Shown here one piece after another: positions 34,359 to 44,780 of a stretch of 64,000 nt of DNA. A program made the translations under genes and the position numbers. Source of the DNA: Clostridia bacterium (lineage in GTDB: Bacteria; Bacillota_A; Clostridia; Oscillospirales; CAG-272); assembly GCA_017466455.1 (NCBI GenBank), contig JAFTUD010000001.1, forward strand, positions 62,001-126,000. The letters run 5' to 3'. Under the pieces are notes generated by a model. It searched no databases and was not told the DNA's origin. It saw nothing but the letters and a program-made list of their open reading frames with translations. Position 1 is the first letter of the stretch, and each line of letters begins with the position of its first letter.

Positions 34359-37178
34359 TTATTCAGTTCTTAGCGCAATAACAGGGTCCTTCTTAGCCGC
34401 AATGCTTGATGGAACAAGTCCCGAAATGAGCGTAAGTCCCATGCTAATGAGAATAAGCGCAATAGCACCGCCAACAGGAAGGAATGCCGAAAGATTTGCA
34501 ATGCCCGTTAGTGCGTGAAGAATGATATTAATAATAACTATGAATATGAGTGAAACGAGAATACCTATCGCACCCGCACCGAAGCCGACAATGAGCGTTT
34601 CTGCATTGAATACTCTTGAAATATCCTTCTTTGACGCACCGATGGCACGCAAAATACCGATTTCCTTTGTTCTTTCAAGTACTGAAATATAGGTGATAAT
34701 TCCAATCATTATTGATGAAACGATAAGCGAAATTGCAACAAAGGCAATAAGCACATATGAAATCGCATTTACAATGGTAGTAACCGAGCTCATAAGAGTG
34801 CCGACAATGTCAGAGTGAGAGATTTTGTCCTCATCATTTATTTGTGAAGCATTGTACTTCTCAATCTCGGCGTTGATAATGTCCTTTGCCTCGAAATCTC
34901 TTGGATAAATAAGGATTGTAGAGGGCTTGCTCTTGTCAACATATCCAAGACGGGAAAGAAGTTCGTCATAATCGTCCGTCTCAATCATTGAGTTTATAAT
35001 GTTTACAAGATTTGTAAGCTTCTGCGGATTTGTAGGATCGCTTACAATATCCATAGTGATAAAGCCCGCAAGAGCCTTTGGAAGCGCGCCGTCAACCTGA
35101 GCAAGCGCCGAGGTAATTGTCATCGCATCCATAGCGGTGTAGCCACCGTAAGGCACAACACTTCCCACATTTCCGTAAGGAACTAAAATCGCCTCAATCT
35201 CGGGAGCGAGATATGATTTCAAAACATCAATAAACTTTTCCTCGCTTGAAAAATAAGGAGCGAACTGCGCAAGCTTCGGATCGGCATTTATCATAGCCTG
35301 AATGCCTGAAATGTCAAAATCAAAGCCCGCAAACGGGAAGCCGTTGTAAAGGTTTGTTGTCTGATTGCCCTGTTGCAGAGTAATAACATCGGAATCCTTT
35401 GACTTGTCAATCATCTTGTCCATAAGTCCCTCAAGGTAGCCTATTGAGCCGATAGATGGCATTGCATTGTCCTCAACGGGAGTTACAATTCCAACAACCT
35501 TAAGTGTTACTGCATCATTGCCCGATAGAATTTTATCAATCTCACCGGGGGTTGTTTCAACAATTTTTCCGTCAACAACCTTGTATCTGTCAGCATCGGG
35601 AAGCACCTTGAACTCATAGTTCAAGATTTCCTCAAAGGTGTACTTCGTGGACTCAATCGTTTCGTCATTAGTCGGGTCATCATCTGAGATTGAAATAATA
35701 TAGTTGCGTAGCTCCTGTGAATCTCTTATTCCGAGCATATAAAGCACGAAGTCGGAGATTAAGAGGTCCTTACCGACAATAAGCACAACCTCGTTCTCAT
35801 TCTCGGGCATGCGTCCGCCGCCCTCAACAACCTCATATTGAGTCCTTATATAATCAAGGTCGCCAACGAATTCCTTCCAAACCTCGGAATTGATAACAGA
35901 CGCATTCGCATTGAGTGAGCCTGACATAATAACCGACATAAGGTCGTTCATATCACCAAGATTTCTGCGATAGGTGTAGGTAATGTTTCCGTTCGCGTCG
36001 ACCATTTCAACCTTTGTATAGGTGTTAAGACCCGCCTTGTACCTGTACTTGATATCCGTCGCATTGTCTGTGATATTCTTATTCATTTCAAGGTGCGCCT
36101 TAAACGAGGTTAAATTGTTCTTCGTTATTCCGGCGGAAAACGCCTTCATAACATTTATCATAACATCATTTGAGTAAATCGTGTTTGGCTCTTTGTTCAC
36201 AACAGTGTTATTTTCAAGGAACGCGCCAAGCAGAGCATTCGTATCCATCGTGCTCTCGTAAATTTCAATAGGATATGAGGACATCGTGCTTTCCTCAACG
36301 CTTGTAATATACCTGTTTACACCCGTTGAAACCGCCAAAATCAGCGCAATACCGATAATACCGATGCTACCCGCAAACGCAGTTAAGAAAGTGCGTCCCT
36401 TTTTAGTCATAAGGTTATTTAACGAGAGGAGCAGAGCAGTGAAAAACGACATAGAGCGCTTCTTTATTTTTTGTGGCTGATTGTCTACCTCGCTCTGGGC
36501 CTTGTAAGGATTTGAATCCCCCTCAACCTCACCGTCCTTAAGACGGATAACTCTATTCGCATATGTGTCAGCAAGCTCAGGGTTGTGAGTAACCATAATA
36601 ATAAGCTTGTCTCTTGAAATCTCCTTGAGGATTTCCATAATTTGTACGCTTGTTTCAGAGTCAAGCGCACCGGTCGGCTCATCAGCCAAAAGAATATCAG
36701 GGTCGTTTACAAGCGCACGGGCGATAGCCACCCTCTGCATTTGACCACCCGACATCTGATTTGGCTTTTTGTGAATTTGATCGCCAAGTCCAACGCTCTC
36801 AAGCGCCTCAATAGCTCTTTTTCTGCGTTCTTCCTTAGATACACCCGAGAGGGTAAGCGCAAGCTCAACATTTGAAAGCACCGTTTGGTGTGGAATCAGA
36901 TTGTAGCTTTGGAAAACGAAGCCGATCGAGTGATTTCTGTATGTGTCCCAATCCGAGTCCGTAAAATCCTTCGTGGATTTTCCGTTTATGATGAGATCAC
37001 CGCTTGTATATTTGTCAAGACCGCCAATGATGTTAAGTAATGTGGTTTTGCCACAGCCCGAGTGACCAAGCACCGCTACAAATTCGTTTTTGCGAAACTC
37101 AAGATTTATACCCTTAAGCGCATTTACCGTGATATCGCCCGCAGGGTAATCCTTAGTTATATCGGTTAACTTAAGCAT
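34359..37178 (-). CDS. Fused MacB/LolD-type ABC transporter (ATPase plus FtsX permease)
   Basis: 939 residues in one chain. The ATPase is at about 1-225, with Walker A GHSGCGKTT, ABC signature MSGGQMQRVAIARAL and Walker B ILLADEPTGALDSE. A first membrane helix follows (TFLTAFAGSIGIIGIALILAV). An extracellular domain of over 500 residues covers about 280-795. The FtsX core then has three helices (YVLIAFVAISLIVSSIMIGI, GFGAGAIGILVSLIFIVI, ALILISMGLTLISGLVP). MacB-type mechanotransducers act on peptides, lipoproteins or antimicrobials at the envelope. The ligand is unknown. Own promoter and terminator; it converges on the small peptide gene. Confidence 0.9.
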   Translation of the reverse strand: MLKLTDITKDYPAGDITVNALKGINLEFRKNEFVAVLGHSGCGKTTLLNIIGGLDKYTSGDLIINGKSTKDFTDSDWDTYRNHSIGFVFQSYNLIPHQTVLSNVELALTLSGVSKEERRKRAIEALESVGLGDQIHKKPNQMSGGQMQRVAIARALVNDPDILLADEPTGALDSETSVQIMEILKEISRDKLIIMVTHNPELADTYANRVIRLKDGEVEGDSNPYKAQSEVDNQPQKIKKRSMSFFTALLLSLNNLMTKKGRTFLTAFAGSIGIIGIALILAVSTGVNRYITSVEESTMSSYPIEIYESTMDTNALLGAFLENNTVVNKEPNTIYSNDVMINVMKAFSAGITKNNLTSFKAHLEMNKNITDNATDIKYRYKAGLNTYTKVEMVDANGNITYTYRRNLGDMNDLMSVIMSGSLNANASVINSEVWKEFVGDLDYIRTQYEVVEGGGRMPENENEVVLIVGKDLLISDFVLYMLGIRDSQELRNYIISISDDDPTNDETIESTKYTFEEILNYEFKVLPDADRYKVVDGKIVETTPGEIDKILSGNDAVTLKVVGIVTPVEDNAMPSIGSIGYLEGLMDKMIDKSKDSDVITLQQGNQTTNLYNGFPFAGFDFDISGIQAMINADPKLAQFAPYFSSEEKFIDVLKSYLAPEIEAILVPYGNVGSVVPYGGYTAMDAMTITSALAQVDGALPKALAGFITMDIVSDPTNPQKLTNLVNIINSMIETDDYDELLSRLGYVDKSKPSTILIYPRDFEAKDIINAEIEKYNASQINDEDKISHSDIVGTLMSSVTTIVNAISYVLIAFVAISLIVSSIMIGIITYISVLERTKEIGILRAIGASKKDISRVFNAETLIVGFGAGAIGILVSLIFIVIINIILHALTGIANLSAFLPVGGAIALILISMGLTLISGLVPSSIAAKKDPVIALRTE

Positions 37179-37224
37179 GATTTCTCCTTTATAATATTAT
37201 AACTTTATTTTACTAAGTCTAATA

Positions 37225-37253
37225 ATTGTATCACTATTTTATAAGTTAGTCAA
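37225..37253 (-). promoter_or_regulatory. Promoter of the MacB-type ABC gene
   Basis: Minus strand TTGACT (37253-37248), 17 bp, TACAAT (37230-37225) preceded by TGA. Confidence 0.7.
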
Positions 37254-37397
37254 TAATTTTTATGTAAAAAATTGCGAAGAGCAAAAAAATTCAGTTTTTG
37301 TTCACAAAAGAGAAAAATCGGATATTTTGCCGTATCCTGTCAGAGCCAAAAATCAACAAAATCCCCCAAAAAAGGACAAGCAATTTGCACTCGGGCA

Positions 37398-38651
37398 CTA
37401 AAGCTCCACTTCCTTTGATAAAATCACCAAAAATACGAGATTATATATCGCCAAAAATGCGATAATAAGGTCGCAAATTTGCCAAATTAAATCATTTGAA
37501 ATTACAGAGGCTATAACGCATATCGCAAAGAAAACTGCCGAATATAGATACATATAACGCTTTTTTGACGAAAGAAACGCAAGCGACTCTCTCCCGTAAT
37601 AGTATTGACAGCAAATTGTGGCAATAGCGAATAAAATGCAAGAAAAAACAATAAACCAACCGCCAAAGCCCCCTAAGAAGTGTGAATAAGCGGAGATGAC
37701 AAGCCCCATTGCTGTACCGCTTGCGCATGGAGAAATCAGAATTACAATGGCAGTGAGAGGGCAAAGGACAATCGTATCCCAAAACACCTCAAACGCACCA
37801 AGACAGCCCTGAGCGTGCGCGGATAGCGAGGAGGAGGCGTGCGCCGTAGGAGATGTTCCGCACCCCGCCTCATTTGAGAGTAGCCCTCTTGAAATTCCGT
37901 ACCTCATCGCCGTCGAAATCCCATATCCGCAAGCCCCTGCTCCCATACACCGTACCGAAAACGCCTCCTTAAAAATCCTTGAAATTGCGACACAGGTAGC
38001 CCCTAAATTAGAAAAAATGATAAATAGAGATATTCCAATGTATAAAACGGAGAGTAGCGGAATTAAAACCGAGCTTGTGGCCTGCATGCGCTTGATTCCA
38101 CCCTTGATCACAATAAAAACCGCAAAAGCGATGAAAATTCCTAAAAATATCCTACCCTGTGTAAGAAAAGCACTGCTTGCTCCTACCTGCACAAGGTTGC
38201 CCGTGGAGAGAGAATTTAATATACAAAGCAGGGCAAAGCCACTGCCAAATATCCTGCCGACACGAGGCGAGGCACAGGCATCTTGTATGTAAAATGGCGC
38301 ACCCCCGTGGTAATTTCCGACACAGCCACGCCTGTGTCGCACAGCGAGAAATGCTTCCGCATACTTGACCCCCATAGCGATAAACGCGCTAATCACCATC
38401 CAAAGCACCGATCCGGCGCCCCCCATCATTACCGCCGAGGCAACTCCGACAATGTTTCCAATGCCGAGCGTGCCCGACAGTGCAACGCATAAGGAGCGAA
38501 ATCCCCCCGAGGATGACAAAATTGAGCGAAAAAACCGCACAGGTCTTAGGATAAAGAAAAACCGCACCTTGATAAGAAAGAATATTCCCACGCCAATTAT
38601 CATAGCGGGAAGAGCGTACGAGCAAAGCAAAAAATTCAATAACTCAAGCAT
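37398..38651 (-). CDS. Alanine/glycine:cation symporter family protein (AGCS)
   Basis: 417 residues with about ten hydrophobic helices, probably importing alanine or glycine with Na+ or H+. LSGTLGIGNIVGVASAVMMGGAGSV-type segment (LSGTLGIGNIVGV, then GGAGSVLWM), a KYAEAFLAV helix and SNEAGCGTSPTAHA are AGCS hallmarks. The length is slightly below the usual 440-480. An upstream in-frame ATG at 39059 would run antisense across groES. The ATG at 38651 has GGTGGTG upstream and starts the first membrane segment, so it is chosen. Divergent from groES-groEL. Confidence 0.88.
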   Translation of the reverse strand: MLELLNFLLCSYALPAMIIGVGIFFLIKVRFFFILRPVRFFRSILSSSGGFRSLCVALSGTLGIGNIVGVASAVMMGGAGSVLWMVISAFIAMGVKYAEAFLAVRHRRGCVGNYHGGAPFYIQDACASPRVGRIFGSGFALLCILNSLSTGNLVQVGASSAFLTQGRIFLGIFIAFAVFIVIKGGIKRMQATSSVLIPLLSVLYIGISLFIIFSNLGATCVAISRIFKEAFSVRCMGAGACGYGISTAMRYGISRGLLSNEAGCGTSPTAHASSSLSAHAQGCLGAFEVFWDTIVLCPLTAIVILISPCASGTAMGLVISAYSHFLGGFGGWFIVFSCILFAIATICCQYYYGRESLAFLSSKKRYMYLYSAVFFAICVIASVISNDLIWQICDLIIAFLAIYNLVFLVILSKEVEL

Positions 38652-38755
38652 AAAATCACCACCATGTGAAATATATTCTAAATATAACGGCAATATTCTA
38701 ATCAAGGGAAAGAAAAGTAAAATGTTAATAATTTGTGAACAATACATATTAACAC

Positions 38756-40769
<2,014 letters not shown>

Positions 40770-40794
40770 GCCCACCCGCTAAAGGAGAAATAAA

Positions 40795-41121
40795 ATGGCT
40801 GAAAATCAAAATGAAGATCTTGCAATCATTGATATCCTGATGGATGAAACGATTGATGAAATCACCCTCGTTGATGATAGCGGAAGGGAAACAAAATTCT
40901 ATAATGACGGAATTATAATCCCATATACCGCAGGTGACGAGCCAAGAATTTATACAATCTTAGAGCCAAAGGATAAGGTAGAAGGCGTAGAGGAGGGCGA
41001 GGGCATCGTTTTCCGCGTCTATACTGAGGAGCAGGACGGCAAGGACGATATTGAAACCGAGGATGATGAAGAAATCATCAAGGCGGTATTTGAGGCTTAT
41101 GAGTCCCTCATTGAAGACTGA
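40795..41121 (+). CDS. DUF1292 domain protein
   Basis: 108 residues, strongly acidic, of the small Firmicutes family DUF1292 (YrzB-like). The core EITLVDDSGRETKFYNDGII begins near residue 17, and GIVFRVYTEEQDG and the acidic tail EDDEEIIKAVFEAYESL follow. AAAGGAG precedes the ATG. It starts 25 bp after groEL with no terminator between, so it may be read through from the chaperonin operon. Function unknown. Confidence 0.8.
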   Translation: MAENQNEDLAIIDILMDETIDEITLVDDSGRETKFYNDGIIIPYTAGDEPRIYTILEPKDKVEGVEEGEGIVFRVYTEEQDGKDDIETEDDEEIIKAVFEAYESLIED

Positions 41122-41131
41122 AAATAAAAAG

Positions 41132-41157
41132 GAAGTGAGAAATCACTTCTTTTTTTG
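41132..41157 (+). terminator. Terminator after DUF1292 gene
   Basis: GAAGTGA-GAAA-TCACTTC stem followed by eight T. Same stem core as 46502-46530 and 47033-47058. Confidence 0.85.
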
Positions 41158-41162
41158 TGCTT

Positions 41163-41300
41163 GCGAGGCATCGCTCGCGCACCGTAGGTGCAATCCATGT
41201 TCGCTTGCGAACAATTCATGACGGTTTACCGTCAATTCATGTTCCACGGTAACAATTCACGGCACAAAGTGCCAATTCATGTGCCAACGGCATAATTTAT
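41163..41300 (-). repeat. Hairpin array 2 (linker ATGAATTG on the minus strand)
   Basis: Seven successive short hairpins are present. Five start at 41199, 41220, 41241, 41261 and 41282, separated by AATTCAT (plus strand) at a 20-21 bp period. Examples are GTTCGC-TT-GCGAAC, GACGG-TTTA-CCGTC and GGCAC-AAA-GTGCC. Two more at 41163-41178 and 41179-41191 (GCACC-GTA-GGTGC) precede an AATCCAT linker. Stems differ completely; linkers are constant. Confidence 0.7.
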
Positions 41301-41320
41301 CTACTCCCGTTTCAACAAAA

Positions 41321-41342
41321 TTTTGATATCATGATATCAAAA
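41321..41342. repeat. Perfect 22-bp palindrome
   Basis: TTTTGATATCA followed by its exact reverse complement, lying between the two oppositely oriented hairpin arrays. Confidence 0.8.
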
Positions 41343-41378
41343 CAATCGGTTTTATATGAGCAATAAGCTCCAAAATTA

Positions 41379-41489
41379 ATGAGATACAAGGCTTTGCCTT
41401 GATGATATGCACACCAACGGTGTGATGGTATGCAACGCCACGGGCGTTGATGATATACACTCCTTCCACGGGGAAGGAGTGATAATTTT
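41379..41489 (+). repeat. Hairpin array 3 (linker ATGATATG)
   Basis: Four perfect hairpins: CAAGGC-TTT-GCCTTG (41387-41401), CACACC-AAC-GGTGTG (41410-41424), CAACGCC-ACG-GGCGTTG (41433-41449) and a 10-bp stem starting CACTCCTTCC (41458-41481). Linkers are ATGAGATA, ATGATATG, ATGGTATG and ATGATATA. Period is 23-25 bp. Confidence 0.7.
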
Positions 41490-41633
41490 TGTGCAATTTG
41501 CACAAAAATTGGGGGGGGGGCGTTATTTTTTGTGCAATTTGCCTTGACATATTGAACATTGTATGATACAATTATTATGCAATAATATTTTATAGTTGGT
41601 GTCGAGCCTATCGACCCAGTAAAGGAGAAAACC
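41486..41633 (+). promoter_or_regulatory. Poly-G regulatory region and promoter of the third BspA-like gene
   Basis: Inverted repeat TTTTTGTGCAA / TTGCACAAAAA (41486-41508), ten G (41511-41520), TTTTTTGTGCAATTTG, promoter TTGACA (41544-41549), 17 bp, TACAAT (41567-41572, preceded by TGA), then a 5'UTR with GTCGAG-CCT-ATCGAC and AAAGGAG. Nearly identical to 26117-26263. Confidence 0.75.
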
Positions 41634-43649
41634 ATGAAGAAAAAGATTTTTTTAATTAGCCTAATGGTAGTTGCACTTGTTTTTGCACTTGCTATCTCCG
41701 CTTTTGCCGAGGAAATTGTCGTTTCCAAAACCGAAAGTGCAGAACATGGCACAATCATTAAACTAAACGCAGACCCGGGTCTTGATAACGCAAGACAGTA
41801 TTTGTCCACACTAACAAAGATTAGTGATGACGGTAAAGATACAACCTCACTTTGTATCCTAACCGATGACGGCACAAACTACTATGTTTTCCCATCATCA
41901 TATGTAGTTTTAGAAGCAAGTAATGGTATATTCAATTTGGATACAACCGCCCTTGTTCAAGCAATAAGAGATTTTAATACTGCCGAAAATACCGAATATT
42001 ACGATGCTTTTGCAATAAGCGGAAGCGGTGGTTCAAAGAAACTTAACAACATCGTCCGTTTCGAATTTCCAAGCGATGTAACATCGGCAAAAAATGATGT
42101 ATGCTATATGAGAAGTCAATCATATTTGGTAGAGGTTAGATTTAACCACCCAATCGACCTCTCAAGCTCATCTGATATGTTTAAAGGAAGCACCAAATTG
42201 CAAATTGCTAATCTTGAAAAAGCAAATCCTAACTTGGGACCTTCAATGTTTACGGGTTGTTCAGCCTTGGAGAGTGTTACATTACCAACCGGCATTACAA
42301 AAATTTCAAGAAGCATGTTTTGGGGATGCAAAAAGGTTGTTATCGAAAACCTATCTGAATGCACACAACTAACAACAATCGGACAAAGTGCGTTCCAAGA
42401 TACAGAGAGCCTCGTGTTCACCTTGCCCGATACCGTTACTACAATTGAAAAAAGCGCATTCCAGTCCGCGTTTAAGCAGGGTGGATCATTTACCATCAAC
42501 CCAACATCACAACTTCAAACTATCGGACAAAGTGCTTTCCAAGATTGTAGAAAACTTGGCGCAATATACATTCCATCAACCGTTACAAGTATCGGAACAC
42601 AAGCCTTTCAACAAACATTTGCGTTGGTAACCATTGAAAACCTTGAAAACTGTCAAGTGACCGAACTTCCTGACAGTGTGTTTGCTTCCGCTACCTCTTT
42701 GAAGAGCATCAAGCTTCCTAAGGGACTAAAAACTCTTGGCAACGCATTTAGTAACTGCGGTAACCTCACACAAATGTATCTACCCGATACATTGACATCA
42801 ATTTCCGATACCCTTACAGACAACTCAAAGAACATTTTGTTCATCTACACAGGTGATGATGTAAGCGTTCTTTCCGCTTGCGCAAAGATTTCATCGGCTA
42901 CGGCTGTTAAGTATACCTATCCAAATGAAGAGCAGCTCTATAAGGATATGGTTTCAAGTGAGAACACAAGCATAATCGTTTATAGCTACGATAAGTGCAA
43001 GGCATTCTATAACAATGTTCATAACTACATCATCGGCACAGGCGACTGTATGGACGGCGTAAAGTGTGAAAGATGCCCATCAAGTCTTGAAGGCACAACC
43101 GGTCATACCAATTATGAAAGGGTTACATTTGAAAGCCTTACATCAAGCGGTGTGCGTGAATACGGTTGCTCAAACGAGGGTTGCACAAAGTATGATGCTT
43201 CCGAAACACTCAAACCCGTATTCACAGCAAAAGGCTACTCAACAAACCCTGATAAAAACGCAATCAACGGTGGCTACACAGTAGATCTCACATCACTTGC
43301 TCTTTATGAAAGATTTATCGGTACACTTGAATACGGTATTGTAATCGCAAATGCAAACGCATTCGGCGCAAATAGCTTCTTCAACAGTGAAAATAAGGTA
43401 AATACCGAAAAGTCCATTCAGGTTGAAATGGATAAGCAGTATTCAAACTTTGACTGTGAAATCAACTTCGGCGCAAATACAACAATGGACCTTGACCTCG
43501 TAATCTGCGCATATGTAATCGAGGGCGATACAGTAACCTATATCCAATCCTCAACAGGAAACGATGTTAAAATCGGTGACACAACCTTCAAGAGCGTAAC
43601 TCTTGCACAGATAATCGCTCTCGTTCCTGCCGAAATCAAGGAAAACTAA
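41634..43649 (+). CDS. Secreted BspA-like leucine-rich-repeat protein (paralogue 3)
   Basis: 671 residues with signal peptide MKKKIFLISLMVVALVFALAISAFA. It has the most regular LRR region of the family: SALESVTLPTGITKISRSMF, ESLVFTLPDTVTTIEKSAF, LGAIYIPSTVTSIGTQAF and TSLKSIKLPKGLKTLGNAF at about 200-390. A linker follows with SYDKCKAFYNNVHNY, GDCMDGVKCERC and GCSNEGC. The C-terminal module (VFTAKGYSTNPDKNAINGGY ... YIQSSTGNDVKIGD) is almost identical to that of paralogues 1 and 4. No anchor motif. It lies upstream of a convergent AraC regulator. Confidence 0.9.
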   Translation: MKKKIFLISLMVVALVFALAISAFAEEIVVSKTESAEHGTIIKLNADPGLDNARQYLSTLTKISDDGKDTTSLCILTDDGTNYYVFPSSYVVLEASNGIFNLDTTALVQAIRDFNTAENTEYYDAFAISGSGGSKKLNNIVRFEFPSDVTSAKNDVCYMRSQSYLVEVRFNHPIDLSSSSDMFKGSTKLQIANLEKANPNLGPSMFTGCSALESVTLPTGITKISRSMFWGCKKVVIENLSECTQLTTIGQSAFQDTESLVFTLPDTVTTIEKSAFQSAFKQGGSFTINPTSQLQTIGQSAFQDCRKLGAIYIPSTVTSIGTQAFQQTFALVTIENLENCQVTELPDSVFASATSLKSIKLPKGLKTLGNAFSNCGNLTQMYLPDTLTSISDTLTDNSKNILFIYTGDDVSVLSACAKISSATAVKYTYPNEEQLYKDMVSSENTSIIVYSYDKCKAFYNNVHNYIIGTGDCMDGVKCERCPSSLEGTTGHTNYERVTFESLTSSGVREYGCSNEGCTKYDASETLKPVFTAKGYSTNPDKNAINGGYTVDLTSLALYERFIGTLEYGIVIANANAFGANSFFNSENKVNTEKSIQVEMDKQYSNFDCEINFGANTTMDLDLVICAYVIEGDTVTYIQSSTGNDVKIGDTTFKSVTLAQIIALVPAEIKEN

Positions 43650-43654
43650 CAAGC

Positions 43655-43684
43655 AAAAAACGCACTCAAACGAGTGCGTTTTTG
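43655..43684. terminator. Convergent terminator, overlapping the araC-type gene end
   Basis: AACGCACTC-AAAC-GAGTGCGTT with A and T runs. The last codons and stop of the minus-strand regulator lie inside the stem. Confidence 0.85.
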
Positions 43685-44457
43685 TTTCGGCTTATCTTTT
43701 GCTTTCTATATTCACTTGGAGAAATACCTGTTATTGATTTAAAGCTTCTATTAAAGCTTCTAAGACAATCAAAACCGCATTCATAAGCAATATCAAGGAC
43801 GGTGTTGCTTGTGCTTGTCAAAAGATAGCACGCTTCATTTATGCGGAAACGACAAACATACTCGGTATAACTAATTCCAGTGCTTTTTGAAAAATGCTTG
43901 GATAAGTATACATAGCTATAGTTGGTTCTCCTTGCAAGCTCGTAAAGAGTGCATTTCCCCTTGTAGCTTTCGGCAACGAAATTAAAAATTTTAAGTAGCA
44001 GATTTTGATCATCACCCTTGAACTTCGTGTATTCCGCGTTTTTATCAAATTCACCGCAAATTGAATATAAAAGCCCCTTTAATTCTAATAGGCTTTTTTT
44101 GTTGTCAAATCTTGAAATTTTGTCAATATAAAAGTCGTTCAAATAAAACTTGTTATTTTTCGGCACAAAATTTTCAAACCTGTTGCCAAATGTCTTAACA
44201 AGCTGGGGCGAAAAAATCAAAATAGTATGCTCAGCGTGGCTCGGAGTTTTGATTTCATGAAGCTGGTTTGGAAAAACCAAAACACATTCGTTGCCCGAAA
44301 TGGTATATTTAATTCCCTGAACGGTTATTTCCATTTCTCCATCAGTTGCTATTATTATTTCAAAGCTGTTGTGAATGTGATTAGGAAAGTTAAGGTTGCT
44401 TCCATGCTCAAGCGTCGCCTTGTCAGGCAGTATGGAGTGCTGCGTTTGGTATAGCAT
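43666..44457 (-). CDS. AraC-family transcriptional regulator
   Basis: 263 residues. An N-terminal cupin-like sensor (FPNHIHNSFEIIIATDGEME, VLVFPNQLHEIKTPS) binds a small effector, often a sugar, in this family. The C-terminal double helix-turn-helix has LYELARRTNYSYVYLSKHF and the signature LDIAYECGFDCLRSFNRSFK with GISPSEYRKQK. The ATG at 44457 has GGAG eight bases upstream; a longer frame to 44520 lacks a ribosome site. It sits between two BspA-like genes and is a candidate regulator of them, though this is positional inference. Confidence 0.9.
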   Translation of the reverse strand: MLYQTQHSILPDKATLEHGSNLNFPNHIHNSFEIIIATDGEMEITVQGIKYTISGNECVLVFPNQLHEIKTPSHAEHTILIFSPQLVKTFGNRFENFVPKNNKFYLNDFYIDKISRFDNKKSLLELKGLLYSICGEFDKNAEYTKFKGDDQNLLLKIFNFVAESYKGKCTLYELARRTNYSYVYLSKHFSKSTGISYTEYVCRFRINEACYLLTSTSNTVLDIAYECGFDCLRSFNRSFKSITGISPSEYRKQKISRNKNALV

Positions 44458-44780
44458 ATAAATCTCCGTAAAAACTATATTTTGTCCTATAATTATATCA
44501 TAGTTTTTTTGTATTATCAATGCTTTTGTATATGATTTTTCTTAAAAATAAACAAAGATACTAAATGTAATTATAATAATGAAGGTGATATTTTAAAGCG
44601 TTGCCTTGAAAATGATGCTTGTTCCTTTCTTGACTTACAGTATGATTGCTTATGCAAGTACAGCGAAAAGCTAAATTATGTCTATGCTTCACATGTGTTT
44701 TGTCGTGATTGTCTAATAAAAGTGATATATCATAAAGATGAGGTATAATTTTAAAATATAGCTTACAAAGGAGAGAAAGA
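44458..44780. other. Intergenic region upstream of BspA-like paralogue 4
   Basis: AT-rich, no poly-G element. A TATAAT (44744-44749) lies 32 bp before the next start, without a good -35. An open but startless frame (44536-44748), rich in Cys, is discussed under rejected items. Confidence 0.4.

Noticed and set aside
44536..44748. Cysteine-rich open frame of about 70 codons upstream of BspA-like paralogue 4
   Set aside because: It has no ATG, GTG or TTG near its beginning and no ribosome site; the length is compatible with chance in AT-rich DNA.
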